The translations under genes and the position numbers were made by a program. The notes beneath the pieces are model-generated. The model saw only the letters and a list, made by a program, of their open reading frames with translations, made no database searches and was not told the DNA's origin. From contig JBGRQA010000009.1 in assembly GCA_041725895.1 (NCBI GenBank), positions 1 to 64,000 of the forward strand: a stretch of DNA of 64,000 bases, read 5' to 3'. Each line of letters begins with the position of its first letter. Within the stretch, counting starts at the first letter, position 1. The DNA comes from JBGRQA01 sp041725895 (lineage in GTDB: Bacteria > Bacteroidota > Bacteroidia > Bacteroidales > Marinifilaceae). This document shows, piece after piece, positions 11,701-17,185 of this stretch.

Positions 11701-12813
11701 GGCATTGCAAGAGGAGAAATTAATTTGAACCTTATGGTTTTCGTCCTTAGGCTCAAAAACAATAACTCCGGTAAAATCCTTGGAGTAGGGAGCTGAAGGT
11801 CCTCCATTATCGTAAAACGGAATCGATTTGGTAACCTTAAAGTTTTTTGTTCCCGATTCCAGAAGAACCATTTCCTTAAGCGTTCTTTGTCCATCCGGAT
11901 TCGTAACTGCAGGAATATGTTCTGTTTCCGCTACAACAAGCCTGGTACATTGAGCATCAATGGTGTTTCCCTCTGTGGAATTCTCACCTAAATCGTAAGC
12001 CAACCAAAAATAGTTGTCGCCCGGGGCTAATGTCTGATTTCCTGAAATGGTAAAATCACCGCTTGGGCTTACCAATTCACCAAAAACTGTTGTGGTATTA
12101 AATACTGAACTGGATCCGGTGTAAAACACTTTTGCCTTTGCAATTTCGGAAGTATTGGTTGTTCCTGTAGTATTAAAATCAAGGGATGTCACTGCCAAGG
12201 GATTAATATCCCCAGCAACTGATACTTTAACCCCTATAACCTCAATATTTTCAGCTCCAACAGCTGCCAGAGCCGTATTGGTCTGAATTGCCTCCGCAGA
12301 TGAGTAGGTCATATCAGTTGGGATATACTCGCTTATTTGTGCTTCCCAGCCAGACCTGTTTCCACCATAATCGGACTTGAAATAGAAACAAAGGCTGCCG
12401 TCCTCTGCAGTAGAGGTAAACGTTCCGGGCTGATCTGTTCCACAAAACTTACCCAGCTCCGGTGCAGAATCATCTGCCCCATCATAGATAACCAGATGAT
12501 CGTACTTACAGTCTGTAGCACTCTCTACATTAAATGAGGTAAAACTAACCCGGATTTTGGCCCCCGGTGTCTGAGGTTTAAACACCATAGTCCCCTTAAA
12601 ATTACTGGAATAAGTTCCACTACCACCTCCGTCATCGTAAAACGTACCACCGCTAGTAGTAATGGTTTTGCCTGCTTCCATATTCCAGGACTCAGAACCT
12701 TTTGAAAAAAGCATTCCTTCTGGTATTGGAATGCTTGCATTTTCCATAGCCATAGTGTTCATTATCGAAAAACACCAGAGCAATAAAAATTGCATGAAGT
12801 AAATTTTTCTCAT
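2743..12813 (-). CDS. Giant multidomain secreted clostripain-family (C11) protein with T9SS signal
   Basis: 3,356 residues. Order: signal peptide (1-22); five tandem pairs of a CUB-like domain (FYDDGG.. and SGWEAQISEY motifs) and a domain like the N-terminal domain of BNR-repeat neuraminidases (NYFWL motif), about 38-1395; right-handed beta-helix (about 1400-1845); fibronectin III-like segments; peptidase C11 domain (about 2171-2550) with the clan CD dyad His2290 (DHGGGW) and Cys2347 (DVCLAGM); another Fn3-like segment; DUF4465 domain (about 2670-2882; WYGFSYSN, DPDWFKLTV, NTPAYFCLDN); four cadherin-like repeats (about 2885-3275); T9SS type A sorting domain (TYPNPC, ending KRIIKK). It should be exported, cleaved at the C-terminus and surface-anchored. 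Both catalytic residues are present. From memory, DUF4465 proteins recur in cobalamin loci of Bacteroides, which fits the riboswitch upstream. Substrate is unknown. Confidence 0.9.
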   Translation of the reverse strand: MRKIYFMQFLLLWCFSIMNTMAMENASIPIPEGMLFSKGSESWNMEAGKTITTSGGTFYDDGGGSGTYSSNFKGTMVFKPQTPGAKIRVSFTSFNVESATDCKYDHLVIYDGADDSAPELGKFCGTDQPGTFTSTAEDGSLCFYFKSDYGGNRSGWEAQISEYIPTDMTYSSAEAIQTNTALAAVGAENIEVIGVKVSVAGDINPLAVTSLDFNTTGTTNTSEIAKAKVFYTGSSSVFNTTTVFGELVSPSGDFTISGNQTLAPGDNYFWLAYDLGENSTEGNTIDAQCTRLVVAETEHIPAVTNPDGQRTLKEMVLLESGTKNFKVTKSIPFYDNGGPSAPYSKDFTGVIVFEPKDENHKVQINFSSCNASTLTIYNGNSTSADKIGSYYSSANPGLVKSTSDDGCLTVKLQSYANVYDGWEAQVSNYEPQPMAYESGEVFQEETGLVAPGDLNQELIGFKVVTSGLLSPVSVENLKINLAATTDVRNIEKLTVYFGGKTKDFTSSENVKIGEVTAISGNEVSVSLSQKLALGDNYFWISADVSATAVDNNVIDAQITAITVAGEEHIPANANPDGQRTIKNMYLLKSGTKTVKVINSLLFYDEGGVDGNYSKNFEGIAIFEPEDADHKVQIDFSSFNTGYYHKLTIYNGRGITAEKIDEYSGTTSPGLLKSTSADGCLTVRFKVGYGTATPGWEATVSNYEPQPMTYVSSVGFQDNTTSLSPGDVKQEIVGFTVKTTGLLSPLTAEGVVFDLSSVTNIADITKAYLYYSDDAKNFASSGNIKIAETTEINGGTLTFNFSRALALGDNHFWLAVDVNGSAQQNNIIDAGVSKLIISGSDYTPQSSNPEGRRVVKRVYKMEQSGSKEITTSGGMFYDDGGAEYDYSSGCAGTVVFKPMDPNNKIRITFNSFDTESGYDYMYIYDGADRSSPELGKFSGASNPPQFTSSAADGSLCIFFDSDSGSEESGWEAEISEYTPAPMSVVSSETVEYSTAEVCKGTEAAPIIGLKVVTTGSLSPKSVDKIKVDLRSTQNISKIKVYYTGKSNTFDRADLVGEKNVTEAIEEVALGKQLGTGDNFLWVAYDIDANANAGDYAKAEVTEIVVSETVHKNTQANLTGRQVQDYVKMPGTKGNTIVVGDEIHFYDDGGKDGLHAKDILGSLTFIPANSEKKVKVEFSEFELQNYGVDFQVYNGKSNEGLNRIADLKGSEIPDPVKSTSEDGALHFYFKSASMFTQKPGWVSRVYCYEPKPLEVAKSEATQRERKFLQRNTKDQLILGIELTVSGEKDVIDFTKMSFSTEGSTLPTDIASAKLYYTNGLSMFTTAELLDEVNSPTGDFTFEFNKQVKREGTYYYWLCFDIANDAVPGDIIDAVLKSVTANGEVQKATIGNPLGKRVIRKALAGTYLIDANPAVDADFVSLEEAAEALNTLGVNGSVTFNIAPGEYEGAFTLNEISGASNVNRITFTSSTGNREDVMVKWNGTESANVVVTINGADYVTFEHLSFVNKGARYCRLLDMYGGANNNKFVDNLFEGIEVSATEYNDDKTLIFCADLKHKSLDNNNEFTGNTFKFGKMAMNIRGLSALTDFETGLVIKNNTFYNQFSKSIYLNYQDNLLIEGNTFTQNDCKREYQAIDIFQSHRNVKIVKNKFNLDCAYKGGTAIFLRNFNSVDASRTLVANNFISMTSTSREVMGIELEDIDYIDVFHNSVKISGSNTLSKAVFVDQRGSGIADNLRFKNNIFAVYTGGYALWSKIQASNSVFANNNYYSDNTAEHFMKFGDIVVTSLEDWKTAIGNDENSISIEPGFVGDNDLHITGTNLKFGTQLSDVVEDIDGEPRNAATPFIGADEIPDATFEGGYPKFTEVTAVSANMALKTAEAGTIYFVVLPKLSELPSVQQIKEGRNALGADAIFNGNIGLEAQEVKSTAITGLSEKTDYDVVLVVEKENGDHSSIIKLLLSTLDVTAPEFIENTPALKDVTDASFKVEVKINERGTVYYALHPESTTNLSAEDVKNGTSAIVSGRINAEKEQFIRCNQLSPGTNYKLYLIAEDDQEKANIQATPEVVSVKTLFGNAVRNFTAEAVEGTKVNLLWQQPSTPANVIVVYSTDNNFGRPESGTEYHVGDVFKGGGEILYTGNASSFEHTSIVEGQTYYYRIYTYNNEKEYSQYLEDYAVMNYDKWTILVYLDGDNNLEGNGIADINEMESVTLPENVNVIVQMDRTTGHDYSNENWTETRRYLIQHDDDVKKINSLWLDQSNPLGELNMGDPNTLSDFIEWGVKSFPAEKTMLILWDHGGGWRSSDQTNFSLTKGVCWDDTDGNDYLEMREVKSALQNAQVKTKKKLNVLGFDVCLAGMMEVGYEVKDVVADYTVFSQALVPGSGWNYDGWLSTLVSNPDATTLDVSQAAVRSFQDAYTGVTDVTMSAMDISRVDELKTLVDEFTAQYLSVVLESTVINGAFNKSDLFSARKNYIDLGLFMDHCSKYLEDEDSKAKAAAVVNKLNEAIVTRGNTGDFENATGLNIYFHKYTDYEWDDYRAPYCDFADESTWKWFVKNYDKDGLAPMFIDGYPKALNVSNTSLDLVVKTNKTGKAYFVVLADESRTPSVSQVKEGKNADGEVLSDNFKGAINTVKYIASQQNLEGLTGATEYDIYIVLEDTEGLTSDHVIKLEAVTLDRKVATFENLLLANNSFWNGADNRGGFVDGGFYFPNNYSQSAWYGFSYSNRTDNTVEGIPGQFTSYAGGGVEESDNYAVAFIRGEFTRIDVNNAGDGVPVSGLYITNNSFARHSMAKGDLLAKKFGGDSGNDPDWFKLTVKGIDAQGQYTDEVEFYLADFRFTDNSRDYIVEDWKWLDLTSLGNVTKLEFRLSSSDGGTGKSMNTPAYFCLDNLNAKAPEDHAPVVKNPIQDIVVKENAAERIIDLNSVFADLDGDELTFEVVSNTNEQLVNVNLQDADLKISFTRELSGSAEVTIKAVANGKSVETTIDITVSNVDHAPTVIKAMDAIVVNENAADKVIDLSKVFTDKDGDSITYVVKKNTNTDLVTVSIAKGMLTIAFTPEMSGSADIAVTATSNGKSVEASVHIVVNAVDHSPTVIKAIDAIEVNENAADKVIDLNKVFTDKDGDSITYVVKKNTNTDLVAAGVAKGLLTVAFTPEMSGKAIVTIEATANGKTVETAVAITVNAVDHAPTVIKAFEDVVVDENAPEEIIDLSNIFGDEDGDELTYAVMSNSNEELVEASISAGSLRLVFTSEMAGDAVVTVVATANGKSVEASVKVTVNAITSIDTIDEAKIATYPNPCVDVLNIKAGDNIIDYVRIVDMGGNVVSVTKPNTNVVTLNVSNLSPGVYIVNMEIDGNILNKRIIKK
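2985..4165 (-). repeat. Four tandem cadherin-like repeat units (about 290 bp period)
   Basis: Within the giant gene, a segment coding DHAPTVIKA..VVVDENA recurs about every 290 bp (visible near 3260, 3550, 3845 and 4130). The second and third units are nearly identical at the DNA level, so recent duplication or conversion is likely. Confidence 0.8.
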
Positions 12814-13377
12814 AGTCTATTTTGTTGTTTTTATTGGTTGATATCATTGATTGAAATACCTGCACATTTGATTACCATCCCAATATTTTTTACAACAAAT
12901 TCTCTCTGTCGAAACAAATGCAAGCCAGCCGGAACATAAAGGAGAGCTACTGTCATTCTAAAGTAACTTTCAATCCAGTAATTCCGGAGCCCATCGAATT
13001 AAACAAGAGAACACAGGACCAATAAGCCCTGAGCTATAAGCAAAACAACCCTTTCTTGAGCAACAAAACACATTCGCATTTTAAATACTTTCGAAAAAGT
13101 TCAATCTTCAACTAAATAATTGGGAAATGTGGATGCAGAGTTTAACCCCTAATTTCCAGGGGGAAAATGGATTTCTAAATATTGCACAGAAATGTATCGC
13201 AGGAAGGATTCCTGATTAAGCCTCAATTTATTCTGGACATTTAAAAATTGTCCAGCTCCATTAATTCGCATTGCTATCAATTATTGGTTTGATAAAATTA
13301 ATGGTAGCTGCGGGAAGTAATAAAGAAAGATACAAGACTCTTTCTTCGCTTTTCACCCGAAAGCTACGAAATTCAAT
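12814..13377 (-). other. Long leader between the cobalamin riboswitch and the giant gene
   Basis: About 560 nt with no convincing gene on either strand. Read on the minus strand, an 8-bp AT-rich stem (AAGAAAGA / TCTTTCTT) follows the riboswitch, and further on CTGGACA..TGTCCAG forms another hairpin (13233-13257). It may be a very long 5' UTR or the remains of a deleted gene. Confidence 0.5.
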
Positions 13378-13563
13378 TCGCCATGGCAGGTCTTCTGGCT
13401 CACCTTACTTTTACCCGATCTTCCCATCCCGACAATCATCGGAACAGTGATCATAAGAGGGGGTAAAGCTTAACAAGGCTTACAGCTGCGGGGACAGCTC
13501 CGGATTTGCACCGGATTCCCTTTTCATCCTAAACTCCCATTGGGGAGAAACAGGAACCATAAT
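13378..13563 (-). ncRNA. Cobalamin (adenosylcobalamin) riboswitch
   Basis: On the minus strand the conserved core reads GGGAATCCGGTGCAAATCC then GGAGCTGTCCCCGCAGCTG (13480-13520), the B12-box region of the cobalamin riboswitch. The conserved 3' part GCCAGAAGACCTGCC lies at 13385-13399. ATGG/CCAT at the two ends can close P1. In this class, cobalamin binding shuts off expression of downstream uptake or B12-independent genes. The only genes downstream on this strand are the two secreted T9SS proteins. Confidence 0.93.
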
Positions 13564-13570
13564 CTGAGCG

Positions 13571-13602
13571 CAAATGTATAGAATATTTACTACAGTAAAC
13601 AA
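13571..13602 (-). promoter_or_regulatory. Promoter of the cobalamin riboswitch transcript
   Basis: On the minus strand TTG (13600-13602), 21 bp, then TACATTTG (13571-13578). The predicted start falls a few bases before riboswitch helix P1, with the same spacing as the tRNA promoters here. Confidence 0.75.
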
Positions 13603-13869
13603 CCTTTTTAACAGAAAATTAGACTCCACAAAAATAAGCACCCCACATTCACCACATTTTCTGAGTCTTACAAAAAGCAAAACAACATTTACTATCATAA
13701 TTCACATTCATGCCAATTTATTAAATCTTACTTAATAACAAAGAATTAAGTTTACACATATCAGATTTTATAAACTAACAAATGTAACGACCTCCAAATG
13801 ATCGTTCAACAACTAGCTACCTGCCCGCTCTAAATCGATCAACTTCCCTCTCCATTTTTTTTACAAGGC

Positions 13870-13887
13870 TTAAGCTTCTATTTATCA
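13870..13887 (+). promoter_or_regulatory. Conserved element upstream of tRNA-Arg copy 2
   Basis: TTAAGCTTCTATTTATCA, 134 bp upstream of the tRNA start. It matches 369-386 and 23753-23770 at 17 of 18 positions. Its role is unknown; it could be an upstream activating site or a fixed edge of a duplicated block. Confidence 0.5.
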
Positions 13888-13950
13888 CCGAAAGTAGATG
13901 GCTCTGTCTTCAGAAAAAGAAAAAAAACAACAAAAAAACCGATGTTATAT

Positions 13951-13982
13951 TTGGATAAAACCTCGCGAAAGCCTTATATTTG
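13951..13982 (+). promoter_or_regulatory. Promoter of tRNA-Arg copy 2
   Basis: TTG (13951-13953), 21 bp, TATATTTG (13975-13982). Confidence 0.85.
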
Positions 13983-14003
13983 CAGCGTCTTTAAGAGATC
14001 AAC

Positions 14004-14077
14004 GGACGCGTAGCATAACTGGATAGTGCACCTCGTTACGGCCGAGGAGGTTGGGGGTTCGAATCCCTCCGGGTTCA
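14004..14077 (+). tRNA. tRNA-Arg (anticodon ACG), copy 2
   Basis: Identical to copy 1 except for a G at position 68 (CGGGTTC instead of CGTGTTC), which turns the G5-U68 wobble into a G5-G68 mismatch in the acceptor stem. The rest of the cloverleaf and the promoter are intact. It may be functional but slightly destabilised, or starting to decay. Confidence 0.9.
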
Positions 14078-14081
14078 CTGA

Positions 14082-14114
14082 AGAGCTTCGACATTGAGTC
14101 GGAGCTTTTTTTTT
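14082..14114 (+). terminator. Terminator of tRNA-Arg copy 2
   Basis: AGCTTCGAC / GTCGGAGCT stem followed by a run of nine T. Confidence 0.85.
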
Positions 14115-14120
14115 GCATTA

Positions 14121-14264
14121 TACTGAGGAATGAGAACCCCTTGGGGTTCGTAATATATTCACGACGAAGTATGAGGAGTTAATATTTTCTCGATGAGCAA
14201 AGCGAAGAGTCATCCCTCCGTGTTCACTGAAAGAGCTTCAACATTGTGTCAAAGCTCTTTTTTT
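14121..14264 (+). repeat. tRNA-Arg 3'-end module with terminator (block B)
   Basis: After the tRNA terminator come GGAATGAGAACCCCTTGGGG and TTCGTAATATATTCAC (14147-14162), then a perfect 16-nt copy of the tRNA 3' end (14212-14227), then a second terminator (AAAGAGCTT / AAGCTCTTT, 14230-14264) homologous to the one at 14082. No 5' half of a tRNA accompanies it. Confidence 0.75.
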
Positions 14265-14369
14265 ATATATTAAACTAAGGGCTGGGAACGGAAAAAGCGG
14301 AATTGTTGGGAAGAAAGAAATTAGGTTCTATATGGATTATAATGGGTGCTTTTCGCATCCCTCAACAGC

Positions 14370-14735
14370 AATTGCCCGTAGGGCATATATAATATAGCCC
14401 AGGGCATCGCCCTGGAAGACAGATTAAATCGTGCAAGCGGCACGATTCCCCTGTTGATCATTGCACCACCAGCCATTCGTGCCGCAATTTGCAGGACCCA
14501 AATTTCGGAACCATACATTAAAAGAAAAGTTAAATATATTGTACAAAAGCGACAAAGAGAAAGTACAAATTGATAAGAAGTATTTGATTGGTGCAATTCA
14601 AATCGCCGCATTCAATCTCATTGCAGTGGCGACGGGCCATACAGAATCTCATCAATCAATTGTGTGCGCCGTCGCTATTTACATACCCACATATACCCAG
14701 GGCGTTGCCCTGGGCTATATTAATTAAAGCCTTAC
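14370..14735. repeat. Cluster of REP-like palindromes
   Basis: Several GC-rich palindromes in AT-rich DNA: GCCCgtaGGGC (14383-14393), CCAGGGCatcGCCCTGG (14399-14415), AATCGTGCaagcgGCACGATT (14427-14447) and CCCAGGGCgttGCCCTGGG (14696-14714). This looks like a REP/BIME or MITE-like cluster of the kind mobilised in trans by Y1 (RAYT) transposases. No transposase gene is present. Confidence 0.6.
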
Positions 14736-15054
14736 AGGCTTACCACCCCCCCCTACCTAACAAAGTGGAAACGAAAAATAAAGAATTATTTCAATCTGCG
14801 ATCATCTAAGTAATCTGCGGTGAAAAATAGGTTAGAAACTGAAAGTCGCGAACCACAACATCCTGGAGCCTTCCAAACCGAGAATTACCTTGCATTTGTT
14901 AATCCTTCCCTACCCCTTTTCCTAAAAATTATATCCTCCAATGTAAGTTTACACTTCTAAATAATTTGTTTTGTTTAAGATTTTATTCGTAACTTCTACT
15001 ATGTATTTAAGCCCCTGGGTGTAAACCTATTATTAATCCCTTAATATTTATAAT
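14736..15054. other. Intergenic stretch
   Basis: Nothing beyond the leader of the next gene is recognisable. Confidence 0.4.
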
Positions 15055-15528
15055 ATGGATAATCAAATCTCATTCCAATTGAGCGAGGAAGAGAAGGCTC
15101 AAATATTACAAGCAATCGAAACTCTTAAAAGCGTTTTGGAACCCAAACTCATCACTCTGCGTCCAGAAGAACGCAGAGGACTTTCCCGCATGGGCGACAA
15201 AACCGTTTCCTTTGTTGAGAAAGCGGTGGATTACGCTGCTCAATATCCCGATTATATGCCGGGTTTCATTGACATCAACGAAACCAAAATCGACATCGAA
15301 AGTGTTCGCACACTGCGTCAGTTTCTTACACCTATAGAGAGTTTAGCCAGTCAATTGGATGATACAATGGCACTGGCAGGCAGTGAAGCTTACACCTCGG
15401 CTCTGGCCATTTACAAGGTTTTAAAAAATGCGGCGAACCTGGGCCAGCCCGGGGCCGAAGAAGCCGCCAAGGAATTAAGGTATCGCTTCCCCCAGCGAAG
15501 AAAAAAGGAGGAAGAAATAGCTCATTAG
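15055..15528 (+). CDS. Hypothetical protein, mostly alpha-helical
   Basis: 157 residues, no signal peptide or membrane segment, so probably cytoplasmic. The sequence is rich in charged helices (LSEEEKAQILQAIETLKSVL; TLRPEERRGLSRMG) and ends with a basic tail RRKKEEE. I do not recognise a named family. It stands alone between the REP cluster and a hairpin-rich spacer. Normal codon use and length support a real gene. The ATG at 15055 is the only reasonable start. Confidence 0.7.
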   Translation: MDNQISFQLSEEEKAQILQAIETLKSVLEPKLITLRPEERRGLSRMGDKTVSFVEKAVDYAAQYPDYMPGFIDINETKIDIESVRTLRQFLTPIESLASQLDDTMALAGSEAYTSALAIYKVLKNAANLGQPGAEEAAKELRYRFPQRRKKEEEIAH

Positions 15529-16154
15529 CCATAAATACTGTAAAACTCAGGTGCAGAATACGGAAATCCCGGGCCATTTGTCCGGGATCTTTCTATTCGG
15601 GCAAAATGAGACAGTGTTATACTAAAAAACCGAATGAATGGGGTAGTAAATAGATAACTTGGGGTAAAAACTCAAATGATTTCCACTATTTAGGGCTTTC
15701 TTTAACCTTTGAATAGAATGCATTCGGTTCCAAATAAAACAATTTCGGTTACCAATAGAAATCTTTCTATTCTGAACCAAATGAAAGGGGTCCGAAATAG
15801 AAATCTTTTAGTTCCGAACCGAATGAATTCTACTCCAAATAAAAAGATTTCGGTTTTCTACCCCATTCTTTCCCTATAAAACCGAAAGAATGGGGTGAAA
15901 AGTAGCAAACCCTACTATATCAATTGACCCACTCCTCTGTAAGAGTATTTTTGTAAAAAATTATTTCGGCAAACGAACAATAACCGAAAAACTGGTACAA
16001 AATTCATGAACCCACAAATACATCTATTCGAGGTCCCACCTAAACCATAATTATTTAATTATTTTCAGATGGTCATCTGTTTTTCTTTTGTTAAATTCGC
16101 ATGCGATTATATACTAACTCATTCTGAAATTTAATAATTACCCTGATCACAACA
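15529..16154. repeat. Hairpin-rich intergenic region with short imperfect repeats
   Basis: From 15620 to 15900 variants of ACCGAATGAAT, AATAGAAATCTTT and CCGAAATAG recur. Two strong hairpins stand out: AATAGAAA/TTTCTATT (about 15757-15774) and a perfect 13-bp stem ACCCCATTCTTTC / GAAAGAATGGGGT with 11-nt loop (15860-15896). No coding potential is seen. A comparable but different array is at 46314-46555. Confidence 0.6.
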
Positions 16155-16673
16155 ATGAAAAAATTCTGGAATCTGGAAAAACTTATTGGAATCGTTGCCT
16201 TTGTAATTAGCCTGGGAACACTATTCACATTTATCTATCAAACCCGATTAATGCGCGAGCATCAGAGGGCCTCTGTTCTACCCTATCTGGAGATAAACTA
16301 TCTAACATGGCCTGATAATTTTGTTTTGCAGGTTGAAAACAATGGAATAGGCCCAGCCTTTGTTAAAGATGTCAGAATAAAATACAAAGATTCAATCTAC
16401 CATTTGGATCCTGCTGATTTTTTAATTGATAAATTACTCCCTTCGGATACCGTTGAACCTTTTATCCTCTCTCAATACAGCATATCCAAAGGGATGCTAA
16501 TTCCTGCTGGTAAAACAGTTAAAATGCTTAGTGCAAAGGGCAAAGAGGGATGCGTTTACTTGACAAAAATATTTGCAAAAAAAGCAGCCGTAACAGAAAT
16601 TACTTACTCATCCATCTATCAGGAAACCTGGATAACCAAAGGATTCAATCCTCCTGTACAAATTGAGGATTGA
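16155..16673 (+). CDS. Membrane-anchored hypothetical protein
   Basis: 172 residues with one N-terminal membrane helix (about 10-29, LIGIVAFVISLGTLFTFIYQ). A short linker leads to a soluble domain (about 45-165), predicted beta-rich, containing VENNGIGPAFVKDVRIKY. The pattern matches a common class of single-pass proteins whose extracytoplasmic beta domain has an asparagine-glycine turn, but no function is known to me. Its last codons (QIED, stop) are repeated as DNA at 18611-18630 downstream of nhaA, part of a longer flanking repeat. Confidence 0.75.
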   Translation: MKKFWNLEKLIGIVAFVISLGTLFTFIYQTRLMREHQRASVLPYLEINYLTWPDNFVLQVENNGIGPAFVKDVRIKYKDSIYHLDPADFLIDKLLPSDTVEPFILSQYSISKGMLIPAGKTVKMLSAKGKEGCVYLTKIFAKKAAVTEITYSSIYQETWITKGFNPPVQIED

Positions 16674-17152
16674 TTGAAATAGTAGGGACACACACAAGAT
16701 TGTTTAGCCCAGCTGGGAAGGAGCGAAAACTAAAGGCGATTAAATAACACAAGCCTGTTGCCATCCCGGTAAGCAATGAATGAAGAATATCCAATCGCCC
16801 CTATTGACAAGGCATGGAATCCTTTACTCAACCACAGAACAAATACTGTAGCTCTTATTGCTTTGACAAAACAAACAAGACAACTCACCAACAAATTGGT
16901 GAGTTTTTTTTGAACCAAACCGAAAGAATTGGTCTCTCAATCCTAATACTTTCACCCATACAAAGATGGTCTTCTGATTTATTTTGGTAATTTTATTCTA
17001 TTAACGACAACAACCAAAAAGTAATTGACCACTCCAATCTTATGCCCAATATAGAAAAACATTTCTATAATTGTTGCGATCCCTTCCTATAAACGGAATA
17101 GCAACAACATTTCAGGAGGGAAAAGAAGAACAGTTATTGTTGCAGGAGAAAC
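16656..17152 (+). repeat. Left copy of diverged direct repeat flanking nhaA
   Basis: Starts with GTACAAATTGAGGATTGATT (end of the previous gene). It continues through GGGACA, GGAAAGGAG, ACACAAGCC, a terminator, ATGGTCTTCTGATTTATTTTG and TATTGTTG, all in the same order as 18611-19124. Confidence 0.75.
16882..16911 (+). terminator. Terminator within the left nhaA-flanking repeat
   Basis: AACTCACCAA / TTGGTGAGTT, 10-bp stem, 4-nt loop, then a run of T. Confidence 0.85.
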
Positions 17153-17185
17153 ATCGGATACCATTTGATTTAAAATATTTTAAAC

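Noticed and set aside
13480..13698. 72-residue open frame on the minus strand overlapping the cobalamin riboswitch
   Set aside because: It covers the riboswitch core and its promoter, so the RNA explains the sequence.
14321..14727. Short open frames on both strands in the REP-like cluster
   Set aside because: They are translations of palindromic repeat DNA with no start signal or protein-like pattern.
16730..16918. 62-residue minus-strand frame before nhaA
   Set aside because: It runs through a terminator and a repeat region; hydrophobicity alone does not support a gene.
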